A DNA stretch of 49,048 nucleotides from Microbacterium sp. T2.11-28 (GTDB taxonomy: Bacteria > Actinomycetota > Actinomycetes > Actinomycetales > Microbacteriaceae). Position numbers and translations under genes: made by a program. Below are positions 1 through 8,055 of the stretch, piece after piece (within the stretch, counting starts at the first letter, position 1; the number at the start of each line of letters is the position of its first letter). The stretch covers positions 1-49,048 of the forward strand of contig NZ_CATNHF010000005.1 in the NCBI RefSeq assembly GCF_950097975.1, read 5' to 3'. Below the pieces are notes generated by a model, which was not told where the DNA came from, made no database searches, and worked only from the letters and a program-made list of their open reading frames with translations.

Positions 1-38
1 GGGCTCGGCGCAACGCGCGCGCGGCGCCGCCGCAGCGC
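1..38. other. left edge, no gene recognised
   Basis: These 38 bases lie beyond the helR stop codon and are almost pure G and C. I see no coding signal or terminator in them. Confidence 0.5.
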
Positions 39-2192
39 TCACGAACGGAGGAGCACGAGTTCGCGCGTGGAGCGGGTCATCGCGACGTAGCGGTCGACCG
101 CGCCCGTCAGCCCGTCGCCGAACCGCTCCGGGTCGACGAGGACGACGAGGTCGAACTCGAGCCCCTTCACAAGGGGCGGCGGCAGCACGCGCACACGCGG
201 GACGGAGGCCGTCGGCGCGCCGCCGATCACGACCGCGGTCCCCTCGGCGTGCGCGTCGAGCCATGCGGCGAGCACGCCGTCGAGCTCCGCGGCCGCCCCC
301 TCGCGGACCGGGATGCCGGCGCGGCGCACCGACTGCGGCACGTTCGCGTCGGGGAGCGCGGCCCGGATCACCGGCCCGGCGACCGCCATCACCTCCGACG
401 GCGTGCGGTAGTTGACGGTGAGCGAGGCCCGCGTCACGCGCCGGAGGCCCACGCGCGTCAGGCGCTCCTCCCACGACTCGGGGAAGCCGCCCCGCGCCTG
501 GGCCCGGTCGCCGACCACGGTGACGCTCCGCGACGGGCACCGCTGCAGCAGCATCCGCCACTGCGCATCGGTGAGCTCCTGCGCCTCGTCGATGATGATG
601 TGCGCGAACGGACCCGCCAGCGCGTCGGGATCGGACGCGGGCAGCGCCGCCTCGTCGACGAGGGAGTTCCGCGCATCCTGGCCGCGCAGGATCGACATCA
701 GCAGGAGGTCGCCGTCGTCGGCGGCGACGAGCTCGTCGACGACACGGGCGCGGACCTCGCGCTCGGCGGCCAGGCTCGCCTCGCGCCGGCGCCGCGTCCG
801 CACCTCCTCCGGGTCGCCGATGCGCCGGCGCGCGGCGTCGAGCAGCGGGAGGTCGCCGACCGTCCAGGGGTGCCCGGCGCCGGGTTCGGCGGGAGGGCGC
901 TGCAGCAGCGCGCGCGCATCGTCGTCCAGCCACGGCGCGCAGTGACGCAGATAGCCCGGCACCGCGTAGAGATCGGCGACGACCAGGGCGGGGTCGAGGA
1001 TCGGCCACGCGCGGGAGAACGTCCGGCCGAGATCCTCGTCGCGCGCGAGAGCGCGGCGGACGTGCGCCACGGTGACGCCGTCGTCCTCCTCGGCGCCGTG
1101 GAGGTCTGCGAGGCGATCCAGGAGCTCGGCCCACACCTGGTCGCGCGCCTCGTTGTGCGTCAGCGCCGGATCCGCCGCCTCGAACGCATCGGCCCAGTCG
1201 GCGCCCGTCACGAGGACCTCGCCCCAGGGCGTCTCGACGAGGAGGTCGCCCGTCGGCGGACGCTCGTACCAGCGGACGGCCGGCTCGACCGCGTCGACGA
1301 GACGGCCGTCGGTCTTCAGCGCCGCGACGGCGGGATCGACCTCGTCGCCGGCCGCGGCGCCTTCGGCCACGAGGTCGCGCAGCGTGCACACGCGCACCCC
1401 CTCTTCGCCCAGGCTCGGCAGCACGTCCTCGACGAACGAGAGGTAGGGCGCGTGGGGCCCGACGACGAGCACCCCGCCTTTCCCGGGGCCCATCCGCGGG
1501 TCCGCGTACTGCAGGTAGGCGGCGCGGTGCAGGGCGACGACGGTCTTGCCCGTGCCCGGGCCGCCGTCGACGACGAGCGCCCCCGGGGAGTCGGCGCGGA
1601 TGACGGCATCCTGATCGGCCTGGATCGTCCCGAGCACGTCGCGCATCCGCGCCGACCGGCTCGCGCCGAGGCTGGCGATGAACGCGCTCTGGTCGTCGGG
1701 CGACAGACCGGCGTCGTCGCCGTCGGCGAAGACCTCGTCCCAGTAGTCGACGATGCGCCCGTGCGCCCAGCGATAGCGTCGGCGGCTGCGGATGCCGTGG
1801 GGGTGGGCGAGGGTGGCCGCGAAGAAGGGCTCCGCGGCGGGGGTGCGCCAGTCCACGAGCAGGCGCTCGCCGTCCGGGGAGGTGACCCCGAACCGGCCGA
1901 TGTAGAGGGCGGCGCCGTCGGCGTCCACGATGCGGCCGAGGCAGGCGTCGATCCCGAACCGGTCGAGGGTGCGTCGTCGCGCCGAGAGGCGGTGGATCTC
2001 GAGGTCGCGCTCCAGGGCCGCCTCGCCGTGCGCCGCGGCCCGGCGCCGCAGCTCGTCGCGCCGGGACGTCACGGCGAGCCGCTCGGCATCGAGCGCCGCG
2101 GCGATGGCGGCGAACCGCGCGGCGTCGGCGCCGATGCGCTCGGGGGCGGACTTGGCGGCGAGGAGGGCGGGAAGGGCGAAGACATCGGGCAA
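39..2192 (-). CDS. helR: HelR-type RNA polymerase recycling ATPase (UvrD/HelD-like helicase fold)
   Basis: A 717-residue superfamily 1 ATPase. A Q-motif-like stretch (TIQADQDAVIR, about 189-199) precedes Walker A GGPGTGKT at about 210-217. Walker B DEAQELT follows near 550, then the GDRAQA motif and the C-terminal VKGLEFDLVVL and YVAMTRS motifs, the usual UvrD order. The N-terminal 190 residues include a coiled-coil-like stretch and a DWRTPAAEPFF segment, as in HelD/HelR proteins. HelR proteins bind RNA polymerase, dissociate stalled or rifamycin-bound enzyme and give rifamycin tolerance. I chose the TTG at 2192 because GGAGG lies 8 nt upstream and the frame before it crosses the promoter. 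A rifamycin-associated element lies just upstream, which supports HelR over housekeeping HelD or UvrD. The enzymatic role is inferred from the family. Confidence 0.87.
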   Translation of the reverse strand: MPDVFALPALLAAKSAPERIGADAARFAAIAAALDAERLAVTSRRDELRRRAAAHGEAALERDLEIHRLSARRRTLDRFGIDACLGRIVDADGAALYIGRFGVTSPDGERLLVDWRTPAAEPFFAATLAHPHGIRSRRRYRWAHGRIVDYWDEVFADGDDAGLSPDDQSAFIASLGASRSARMRDVLGTIQADQDAVIRADSPGALVVDGGPGTGKTVVALHRAAYLQYADPRMGPGKGGVLVVGPHAPYLSFVEDVLPSLGEEGVRVCTLRDLVAEGAAAGDEVDPAVAALKTDGRLVDAVEPAVRWYERPPTGDLLVETPWGEVLVTGADWADAFEAADPALTHNEARDQVWAELLDRLADLHGAEEDDGVTVAHVRRALARDEDLGRTFSRAWPILDPALVVADLYAVPGYLRHCAPWLDDDARALLQRPPAEPGAGHPWTVGDLPLLDAARRRIGDPEEVRTRRRREASLAAEREVRARVVDELVAADDGDLLLMSILRGQDARNSLVDEAALPASDPDALAGPFAHIIIDEAQELTDAQWRMLLQRCPSRSVTVVGDRAQARGGFPESWEERLTRVGLRRVTRASLTVNYRTPSEVMAVAGPVIRAALPDANVPQSVRRAGIPVREGAAAELDGVLAAWLDAHAEGTAVVIGGAPTASVPRVRVLPPPLVKGLEFDLVVLVDPERFGDGLTGAVDRYVAMTRSTRELVLLRS

Positions 2193-2224
2193 CGAGGGAG
2201 CCTCCGATCGGGGAACGGCCGACC

Positions 2225-2261
2225 AGTATGCGCCGCCGGGGGGCTCTTGCCGCAAGCCCCC
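2225..2261 (-). promoter_or_regulatory. rifamycin-associated element (RAE) and -10 of helR
   Basis: Read on the minus strand, 2261-2239 is GGGGGCTTGCGGCAAG followed by AGCCCCCC. This is a near-perfect palindrome that closely resembles the RAE known upstream of rifamycin resistance genes in actinomycetes. The TTGCGG inside it can act as a -35. A -10-like CATACT lies at 2230-2225, 19 bases further on. The helR TTG start follows about 33 bases after the -10. One extra base in the right arm departs from the consensus as I remember it. Confidence 0.75.
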
Positions 2262-2347
2262 GGTCGGGCGATATCCTGGACATGGCAGGAGGCGTGCGCG
2301 TCTCCTGCTTTCGCATGTCTGGCCGCCGATCCCGCCCGCCGCGCGCG

Positions 2348-2761
2348 TCAGCCCCGGTAGGCGTCGGCGACCCAGCGCGCGTAGGCGTCCCAGGGACGGA
2401 TCCCGCCGCTGAGGCCGGCGATGTGGGCCGTCAGCCGCGCATCGGCGCGGAACCACTCGCCGCCCTCGCGGAGGTCGGCGAACTCGCGATGCCGCTGCTG
2501 CTCGAGGGTGCGGTCGCCCCGCTCGAACGCCAGCAGCTCCTCGTGGAGGATGGCCGTCAGTCGCTGGCGCGGCTGACGCGAGGTGCCGATCTTGATCCGC
2601 TCGCGCCATCGCAGGTAGTAGACGACGTCGATCCGAGGCGGCGGAAGGTCCGGATCGGGGGCGTCGCCGACGCGCCAGTCGCAGACGGCGCAGTGCCACC
2701 GTCCGTCGCGGCGGATGCCGTCGCGCGCGCCGCACAGCAGGCACGGCTGGGGAAGGGGCAT
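2348..2761 (-). CDS. GIY-YIG nuclease-like protein with N-terminal zinc ribbon
   Basis: A 137-residue protein. Residues 7-30 hold CLLC and CAVC pairs that look like a zinc ribbon. From about residue 46, VVYYLRWRERIKIGTSRQP resembles the start of a GIY-YIG (T5orf172-like) domain, with a Tyr-Tyr pair, KIG and a conserved Arg. The segment EQQRHREFADLREGGEWF further on fits the conserved Glu/His helix. Such small stand-alone GIY-YIG proteins are common in actinobacteria, usually without known substrate. The start at 2761 is preceded by TACGGT exactly six bases upstream, so the mRNA is probably leaderless, and no good ribosome binding site is visible. Stand-alone transcription is likely. Confidence 0.72.
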   Translation of the reverse strand: MPLPQPCLLCGARDGIRRDGRWHCAVCDWRVGDAPDPDLPPPRIDVVYYLRWRERIKIGTSRQPRQRLTAILHEELLAFERGDRTLEQQRHREFADLREGGEWFRADARLTAHIAGLSGGIRPWDAYARWVADAYRG

Positions 2762-2767
2762 GTCCGC

Positions 2768-2773
2768 ACCGTA
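2768..2773 (-). promoter_or_regulatory. leaderless -10 element of the GIY-YIG gene
   Basis: TACGGT (minus strand) fits TANNNT and ends six bases before the ATG. That places the expected transcription start on or next to the start codon. Confidence 0.5.
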
Positions 2774-3178
2774 GCCGCGGCCTCCGACGCTGCCGGCTGG
2801 GGAGTGGGTGGCAGTGGTTGTCGGGTTCGGGGCGGGGTGGCGACCACGAGTGTCATCTGATCCGTGGGGCGGGCCGGCCGATCTGCGGAACCGACCGCGC
2901 GCGGTGTAGCAGAACCGCCGGGGGTGAGTCAACGGGTGGGCGCCCGCGTCGCGGCGGCCATACAGTGAAGCACGCAACAACGGGTGGGACGCGGTCGAGA
3001 CCGCGGCGTTCGGGTCGTCGCAGTCTCCCGCGTCCAGCCGGAGAGGGTCCCACCGTACGGGCTTCGGTCGGGGCCCTCTTCGCGTGCCCGCCGGACCGCC
3101 CGGCACCGCCCCACCGCCCGCCCGCCGGCCCCACCGGCCCGCCCCGCCCCACCGCGCCGCACCGGCCGCACCGGCGGC
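2774..3178. other. gene-free stretch with overlapping inverted repeats, candidate structured RNA
   Basis: No credible coding frame is present in these 405 bases. GGTGGGAC at 2983-2990 can pair with GTCCCACC at 3047-3054. GAGGGTCCC at 3043-3051 can instead pair with GGGGCCCTC at 3070-3078. The two stems share bases 3047-3051, so they exclude each other. A smaller hairpin (GCGGT, loop CGAG, ACCGC) sits at 2991-3004. The stretch 3085-3178 is low-complexity GC repeat. The class of RNA, if any, and its strand are unknown. It could also act as a terminator for the decarboxylase operon. Confidence 0.4.
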
Positions 3179-4552
3179 TCAGTCCATCGTGTCGAGGATG
3201 GCGGTGAGGTGCTCGAAGGTGGTGCGCGGGTTCACGAGGGCGAACCGCGCGTTCGTGCGGCCGCGGTGGCTGCTCGGGGTCACGAAGGCGTGCTGGTCGT
3301 CGAGCAGCCGCGACGACCACGCGTCGTAGTCGGCCTTGCTCCAGCCCTCGCGCTCGAACACCACGACCGACAGCTGCGGGCGGCGCACGAGCGTCAGCCC
3401 GGGTCGCCGGTCGATCTCCTCGGCGATGCGCTGCGCCAGGGAGAGGGATGCCGTCACCGCCTCGCGGTAGACGCCCGCGCCGTAGGTGGCCAGCGAGAAC
3501 CACAGCGGCAGTCCCCGCGGCCGCCGCGTGAGGTGGGCCGCGTAGTCCGATGGGCTCCAGTCGCTCTTCTCGGTGAGGGTGTCGAGGTACTCGGCGTGCT
3601 GGGTGTGGGCGCGTCGGCCGAGCTCGGGGTCGCGGTAGATCAGCGCGCAGGCGTCGAACGGGGCGAACAGCCACTTGTGGGGATCGACGACGAGCGAGTC
3701 GGCGTGCTCGACGCCGGCGAACAGCGGCCGGGCGGTGGGCGAGAGCATCGCCGCGAGCCCGTAGGCGCCGTCGACGTGCAGCCAGAAGTCGTAGCGGTCC
3801 TTGAGGGCGGCGATCCCGGCGATGTCGTCGACGATGCCGAAGTTCGTGGAGCCGGCCGTCGCGACGACGGCGAAGACACTGTCGCCGTGCTCGTCCAGGG
3901 CCGCCCGGACCGCCGCGGCCCGCAGCACGCCGTCGTCGCCGGGCGGGACGGCGACCACCTCGATGTCCATGACCCGCGCCGCCGAGGCGATCGACGAGTG
4001 CGCCTCGGCGCTGCAGACGACCCGCCAGCGGTCCGGACGCGGCCCCTCCGCTGCCTGAGCCTGCCGGAGGGCCCGCGCGGCCACCAGGGCCGAGAGGTTG
4101 CCGAGCGTGCCGCCCTGCACGAACACGCCGCCCGCTCCGCGGGGCAGTCCGAACTCGTCGGCGAGCCAGCGCAGCACCTCGTTCTCGGCGTGCACCGCTC
4201 CGGCGCCCTCGAGCCACGATCCGCCGTAGAGCGCGCTCGCCGAGACGACGAGGTCGAAGGCGGCGGCGGCCTTCGAGGGCGCGGACGGGATGAAGGAGAG
4301 GTACTGCGGATCGTCGGTGGTGATGCAGGCCGGGGCGAGCACATGCTCGAAGACCGATAGCGCCTTGCGCGCGCCGATCCCGCGCTCGTCGATCGTGCGG
4401 CCCGCGAGGCGCGACAGCTCCGCCGCCGACAGCGGCTTGTCGAGCGGGGTGTCGTCGGCGAGCAGGCGCTGGCGGGAGTAGTCGAGCACGAGGTCGACGA
4501 TCGTCCGTGCCTCGTCGCTGACCTCGTGCATGCGGACGGCGTCGGTGGTCAT
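3179..4552 (-). CDS. PLP-dependent group II amino acid decarboxylase
   Basis: A 457-residue fold-type I PLP enzyme. The PLP lysine is K293 in VVDPHKWLFAPFD. H185 in AEAHSS stacks on the ring, and D261 in LHVDGAYG binds the pyridine nitrogen. These are hallmarks of the aromatic amino acid / histidine / diaminobutyrate decarboxylase group, and the length fits that group. The substrate cannot be read from the sequence. It is the last gene of an operon, its ATG overlapping the amidase stop by ATGA. The agmatine deiminase context suggests a basic amino acid or an amine-forming role, but this is inference. Some family members instead decarboxylate aromatic amino acids. Confidence 0.85.
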   Translation of the reverse strand: MTTDAVRMHEVSDEARTIVDLVLDYSRQRLLADDTPLDKPLSAAELSRLAGRTIDERGIGARKALSVFEHVLAPACITTDDPQYLSFIPSAPSKAAAAFDLVVSASALYGGSWLEGAGAVHAENEVLRWLADEFGLPRGAGGVFVQGGTLGNLSALVAARALRQAQAAEGPRPDRWRVVCSAEAHSSIASAARVMDIEVVAVPPGDDGVLRAAAVRAALDEHGDSVFAVVATAGSTNFGIVDDIAGIAALKDRYDFWLHVDGAYGLAAMLSPTARPLFAGVEHADSLVVDPHKWLFAPFDACALIYRDPELGRRAHTQHAEYLDTLTEKSDWSPSDYAAHLTRRPRGLPLWFSLATYGAGVYREAVTASLSLAQRIAEEIDRRPGLTLVRRPQLSVVVFEREGWSKADYDAWSSRLLDDQHAFVTPSSHRGRTNARFALVNPRTTFEHLTAILDTMD

Positions 4553-6270
4553 GAGTGCTCCTGGTTCGGGCGGGCAAGAGGCGGGGTGAGGGGCGGCGCG
4601 GCACGGCGGGGGGCGATCGCCTCGAAGGCGGCGGCCAGACGCAGCAGCGCGCTGTCGTCGTAGGCGCGGCCGGCGAAGGTGAGGCCCACGGGCATCCCGA
4701 TGTCCTCGAGCAGCCCCATCGGGACGGTGACGGTGGGGATGCCGAGGTGGCGGACGGCGAGGTTGCCGTTGGCGATCCACGTGCCGTTGCGCCACCCGAT
4801 GTCCGCCGAGGCCGGGTTCACGTCCATGTCGGCGGGGGCAACGTCGGCCACGGCGGGGAAGACGACGGCGTCGAGGCCGAGGTCGTCCATCCACTCCTCG
4901 AGATCGCGGCGGCGGGTCTCCTCGAGTCCGCGCAGGCCGTCCTCGAGCTCGGGGATGTCCTCGACGGTGACGCCGGGGTGCGCGCGCACCCAGGCGGGGT
5001 ACTCGGCGATGTCGTCGTCGAAGCCGGTGTAGCGGTCGGGGAGCGCCCCCGGCGGGGCGGGGAAGATCTCGGCGCCGTCGATGCCGGCCAGGGAGCGCAG
5101 CGCCGGGTCGCCGTTGGCGGCGAGGAAGTCCTCCCACGCCCACGCCGACAGGTCGACGATCTCCCGTCGCAGGTACGCCGGGCTCACCAGGCCGCGCGTG
5201 AGGATCGTGGGTTCCCCGGCCCGGTCGCCCTCGTACCGGGAGACCACCGGGAAGTCGACCTCGACGACCTCCGCACCGGCCCGCTCGAGGTCGCGCCGCG
5301 CCTGTCGCCACAGGGCGACGACGCTCGGCCGGGGCACGATCGCCTGCCCCGTCGGCCCGCCGATGCCGGTGGCTCCGACTCCGGCGTCGGGGTCCGTGCC
5401 GAGGTACATCCGCGGGACGCCGATGCGGGCGCCGGCGACGGTCGCGCCGTCGGCGAGGGCGGGATAGGAGGACGGTCGCACGGCAGAGGCCGCCGGGAGC
5501 GGCACCCACGGCTGCGCGCGCCAGAAGTCGCCGCGGGTGCGCGCATCGTCGGCGACGATCACCTCGAGCACGTCGAGCAGGTCGGCCATCGTGCGGGTGT
5601 GCGGCACGACGACGTCCATCGTGGGGACGAGCGGCCAGTTGCCCCGCACCGAGATGACCCCGCGCGAGGGCGTGTAGGCGCACAGCGCGTTGTGGGATGC
5701 GGGCCCGCGGCCGCTGGACCAGGTCTCCTCGCCCAGCCCGAACGCGGCGAAGCTCGCCGCCGTCGCCGTTCCCGAGCCGTTGGAGGAGCCCGAGGCGAAC
5801 GGTGCGGTGAGGTACGCGGGGTTGTAGGGACTCTCGGCGCGTCCGTAGAGCCCGCGCTGCATGCCGCCGTTGGCCATCGGCGGCATGTTCGTGAGGCCCA
5901 GGCAGATCGCGCCGCCGTCGCGGAGCCGCTCGATCGTGAACGCGTCGTGCTGGGCGACGAGGTCCGCGAAGGCGGGCGAGCCGGCCGCGGCGGTGAGCCC
6001 CGCGACGAGGTAGCTGTCCTTGGCGGTGTAGGGGATCCCCTCGAGCGGCCCGCGGGCCTCTCCGCGGGCGCGCCGCTCGTCGCTGCGTGCGGCCTCGTCC
6101 CGCGCGCGGGGATTGCGCACGACGACGGCGTTCAGCGCGGTGGGCGTCGCGGGGCCGTCGTAGGCGTCGATGCGTGCGAGGTAGGCGTCCACGAGCTCCA
6201 CCGCGGTGGTCCCGCCCGATTCCAGCGCGGCGCGCAGCTGCGCGATCGAGGCCTCGACGACGTCGATCAT
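4549..6270 (-). CDS. amidase signature family hydrolase
   Basis: A 573-residue amidase. The Ser-cisSer-Lys triad is visible as K84 in IPYTAKDSY, the cis-Ser region GSSNGSG at 161-167, and a nucleophile equivalent S186 in EETWSSGRGP. The last replaces the usual TGGSIR and defines a recognisable subfamily. Members hydrolyse amides or carbamoyl groups. Sitting directly behind agmatine deiminase, with stop and start overlapping at both ends (ATGA), it is a candidate for hydrolysing N-carbamoylputrescine, a step usually done by the nitrilase-family AguB, which is absent here. That assignment is inference. No signal peptide is visible, so it is cytoplasmic. Confidence 0.85.
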   Translation of the reverse strand: MIDVVEASIAQLRAALESGGTTAVELVDAYLARIDAYDGPATPTALNAVVVRNPRARDEAARSDERRARGEARGPLEGIPYTAKDSYLVAGLTAAAGSPAFADLVAQHDAFTIERLRDGGAICLGLTNMPPMANGGMQRGLYGRAESPYNPAYLTAPFASGSSNGSGTATAASFAAFGLGEETWSSGRGPASHNALCAYTPSRGVISVRGNWPLVPTMDVVVPHTRTMADLLDVLEVIVADDARTRGDFWRAQPWVPLPAASAVRPSSYPALADGATVAGARIGVPRMYLGTDPDAGVGATGIGGPTGQAIVPRPSVVALWRQARRDLERAGAEVVEVDFPVVSRYEGDRAGEPTILTRGLVSPAYLRREIVDLSAWAWEDFLAANGDPALRSLAGIDGAEIFPAPPGALPDRYTGFDDDIAEYPAWVRAHPGVTVEDIPELEDGLRGLEETRRRDLEEWMDDLGLDAVVFPAVADVAPADMDVNPASADIGWRNGTWIANGNLAVRHLGIPTVTVPMGLLEDIGMPVGLTFAGRAYDDSALLRLAAAFEAIAPRRAAPPLTPPLARPNQEHS

Positions 6271-7313
6271 GCGCCCTCCGCCGCGGGCGTCGTGCGGGGC
6301 TGCTGCTGGGTGATGCAGTGGATGCCGCCGCCGCGGGCGAAGATCTCCCGCGCGTCGACGGTCACGACCTCGCGTCCGGGGTAGGCCTCGGCCAGGATCG
6401 CGGCGGCGTCCGCGTCCGCCTTCTCCTCGCCGAACCCGCAGGCGATCACTCCGCCGTCGACGACGAGGTGGTTGACGTAGCTCCAGTCCACGAAGCCCTC
6501 GTGGTCGCGCAGGGTCTGCGGGGCGGGGAGGTCGACGATCTCGAAGGGGCGCCCCGCGGCGTCGGTCTGCGCCGCCAGCAGCGCGCGAAGCTCGCCCGAC
6601 ACCGCGTGATCGGGGTGGGCGGCGTCGCGCTGGTCGTGGAGGAGGATCCGGCCGGGGGAGGGGATCGTGGCCACGATGTCGACGTGGCCGTTCGTGCCGA
6701 AGTCGTCGTAGTCGCGGGTGAGCCCGCGGGGGAGCCAGATCGCGTGGGTGGCACCGAGGGTGCGGGCCATCTCCGCCTCCACGCGCGCCCGGTCGGCGTA
6801 CGGGTTCCGGCGCGGGTCGAGCTGGACCGTCTCGGTGAGCAGCACCGTCCCCTCGCCGTCGACATGGAGGCCGCCGCCCTCGTTGACGAGCACGGAGCTG
6901 ACGAGCTCGGCGCCGGAGGCCGCAGCCACGATGCGGCCGTGCTCGGCCGACAGCCGCCACTGCGCCCAGGCGGGTGCGCCCCAGCCGTTGAAGATCCAGT
7001 CGACCGCGCCGAGCGCTCCGGTCGTGTCGTCGACGACGAACGTCGGGCCGGAGTCGCGCATCCAGAACTCGTCGACGGGAGCCTCGAGGAGCTCGATCTC
7101 GGCAGGGAGCATCCGGCGCGCGCGAGCGGTCTCACGCGGGTCGACCACCATGGTCACCGGCTCGAACCGCGCGACGGCCGCGGCGACCGCCGTCCACGCC
7201 GCGTAGCCGGCCTCGCGCTCGGCGTCCGAGGCGCCCAGCGTCTCGCCCTCCGCGGGGAAGGTCATCCACGTGCGCGCGTGGGGCGCCGTCTCGGCCGGCA
7301 TGCGCCAGGGCAT
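6267..7313 (-). CDS. aguA: agmatine deiminase (peptidylarginine deiminase family)
   Basis: A 348-residue member of the guanidino-modifying fold. Visible motifs are EFWMRDSGPTF near residue 85, NEGGGLHVDGEG near 145, GTNGHVD near 205, and the C-terminal catalytic cysteine C333 in GGGIHCITQQQP. Agmatine deiminase converts agmatine to N-carbamoylputrescine and ammonia. It is the first gene of the operon with the amidase and decarboxylase. AGGAG lies six bases before the ATG. The gene is divergent from a TetR regulator, with a palindrome in the shared promoter. A deiminase for another small guanidino compound cannot be excluded. Confidence 0.88.
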   Translation of the reverse strand: MPWRMPAETAPHARTWMTFPAEGETLGASDAEREAGYAAWTAVAAAVARFEPVTMVVDPRETARARRMLPAEIELLEAPVDEFWMRDSGPTFVVDDTTGALGAVDWIFNGWGAPAWAQWRLSAEHGRIVAAASGAELVSSVLVNEGGGLHVDGEGTVLLTETVQLDPRRNPYADRARVEAEMARTLGATHAIWLPRGLTRDYDDFGTNGHVDIVATIPSPGRILLHDQRDAAHPDHAVSGELRALLAAQTDAAGRPFEIVDLPAPQTLRDHEGFVDWSYVNHLVVDGGVIACGFGEEKADADAAAILAEAYPGREVVTVDAREIFARGGGIHCITQQQPRTTPAAEGA

Positions 7314-7343
7314 GGCGTCTCCTCGGTGGTTCGGTCTAGGGTA

Positions 7344-7359
7344 TTGATCACGCGATCAA
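7344..7359. promoter_or_regulatory. palindromic operator for the divergent TetR regulator
   Basis: TTGATC and GATCAA form perfect six-base arms around ACGC. The site lies in the 67-bp gap between aguA and the TetR gene. It overlaps a plausible aguA promoter, with TTGTTG then 18 bases then TAGACC on the minus strand. TetR proteins commonly repress the divergent operon and themselves from such a site. Confidence 0.65.
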
Positions 7360-7380
7360 CAAAGGGAGCGTATCCAGCCG

Positions 7381-8049
7381 ATGTCGACCCCGTCAACCAC
7401 CTCGTCCCGCCCGGCCGCCCCCGCGCCGTCCCGCGCGCCGCGCACGCGCAAGAGTCCGGACGAGCGCCGTGCGGAGGTCGCCGACGCGGCGCGCGCGATC
7501 GCGCTGGAGCAGGGGCTCGCCGCCGTGACGCTGCGTGCCGTCGCCGCCCGCGTCGGGGTGGCTCCCGGCCTGGTCGCCCACTACGCCCCGAGCATGGACA
7601 ACCTCGTCGCCGACACCTTCGGCGACCTCGTCGCGGCGGAGCTGCACGAGGTCCTCACCCTCGTCCGGCGCGAGCAGCCGGCGCCGCGCCGACTCGGCCT
7701 CCTGCTCGAGACGCTCCTGGACGGCTCGCGCGCCGACATCACCCTCGTGTGGGTGCAGGCGTGGGCCATGGGCGCGGGCAGCGACGTGCTCGCCCGGCGG
7801 GTGCGCACGGAGATGGACGACTGGCAGGCCGCGATCGCGGCGGAGATCTCCCGCGGGATGGACGACGGGTCGCTCGTCCCCGGCGACGCCACCGGGATCG
7901 CCTGGCATCTGCTCGCCATGATCGACGGCCTGAGCGCGCACTCGCTCGTGCGGTGGAACGACCGGCCCGACCGGCTCACGCTCGCCGCGCGCGCCGTCGC
8001 CGGGCTCCTGGGGGTGGAGCCCGGCGCGCTGGCGCGTGGCGAGGTGTGA
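7381..8049 (+). CDS. TetR/AcrR family transcriptional regulator
   Basis: A 222-residue regulator. After a Pro/Ala-rich N-terminus, residues 28-85 form the TetR helix-turn-helix, with SPDERRAEVADAARAIA, then VTLRAVAARVGVAPGLVAHY as the recognition region. The C-terminal ligand domain ends with a TetR_C-like segment resembling BetI relatives. It is transcribed away from the agmatine deiminase operon and shares the palindromic gap. It probably senses a substrate or product of that operon. The ribosome binding site is weak (GGGAG about 12 bases upstream), so a start slightly downstream is possible. Confidence 0.85.
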   Translation: MSTPSTTSSRPAAPAPSRAPRTRKSPDERRAEVADAARAIALEQGLAAVTLRAVAARVGVAPGLVAHYAPSMDNLVADTFGDLVAAELHEVLTLVRREQPAPRRLGLLLETLLDGSRADITLVWVQAWAMGAGSDVLARRVRTEMDDWQAAIAAEISRGMDDGSLVPGDATGIAWHLLAMIDGLSAHSLVRWNDRPDRLTLAARAVAGLLGVEPGALARGEV

Positions 8050-8055
8050 CCCGGG

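Noticed and set aside
249..2360. Long plus-strand frames opposite helR
   Set aside because: They are antisense shadows of the helR gene, full of Arg and Ala without any motif. The minus strand has the helicase motifs.
2192..2744. Extended helR start reading through the GIY-YIG gene
   Set aside because: The extra residues are basic low-complexity sequence that crosses the promoter element. TTG at 2192 has a good ribosome site.
3020..3060. TGGGACC-like T-box motif on the minus strand
   Set aside because: No specifier loop or the rest of a T-box was visible and no aminoacyl-tRNA or amino acid gene follows at the right position.
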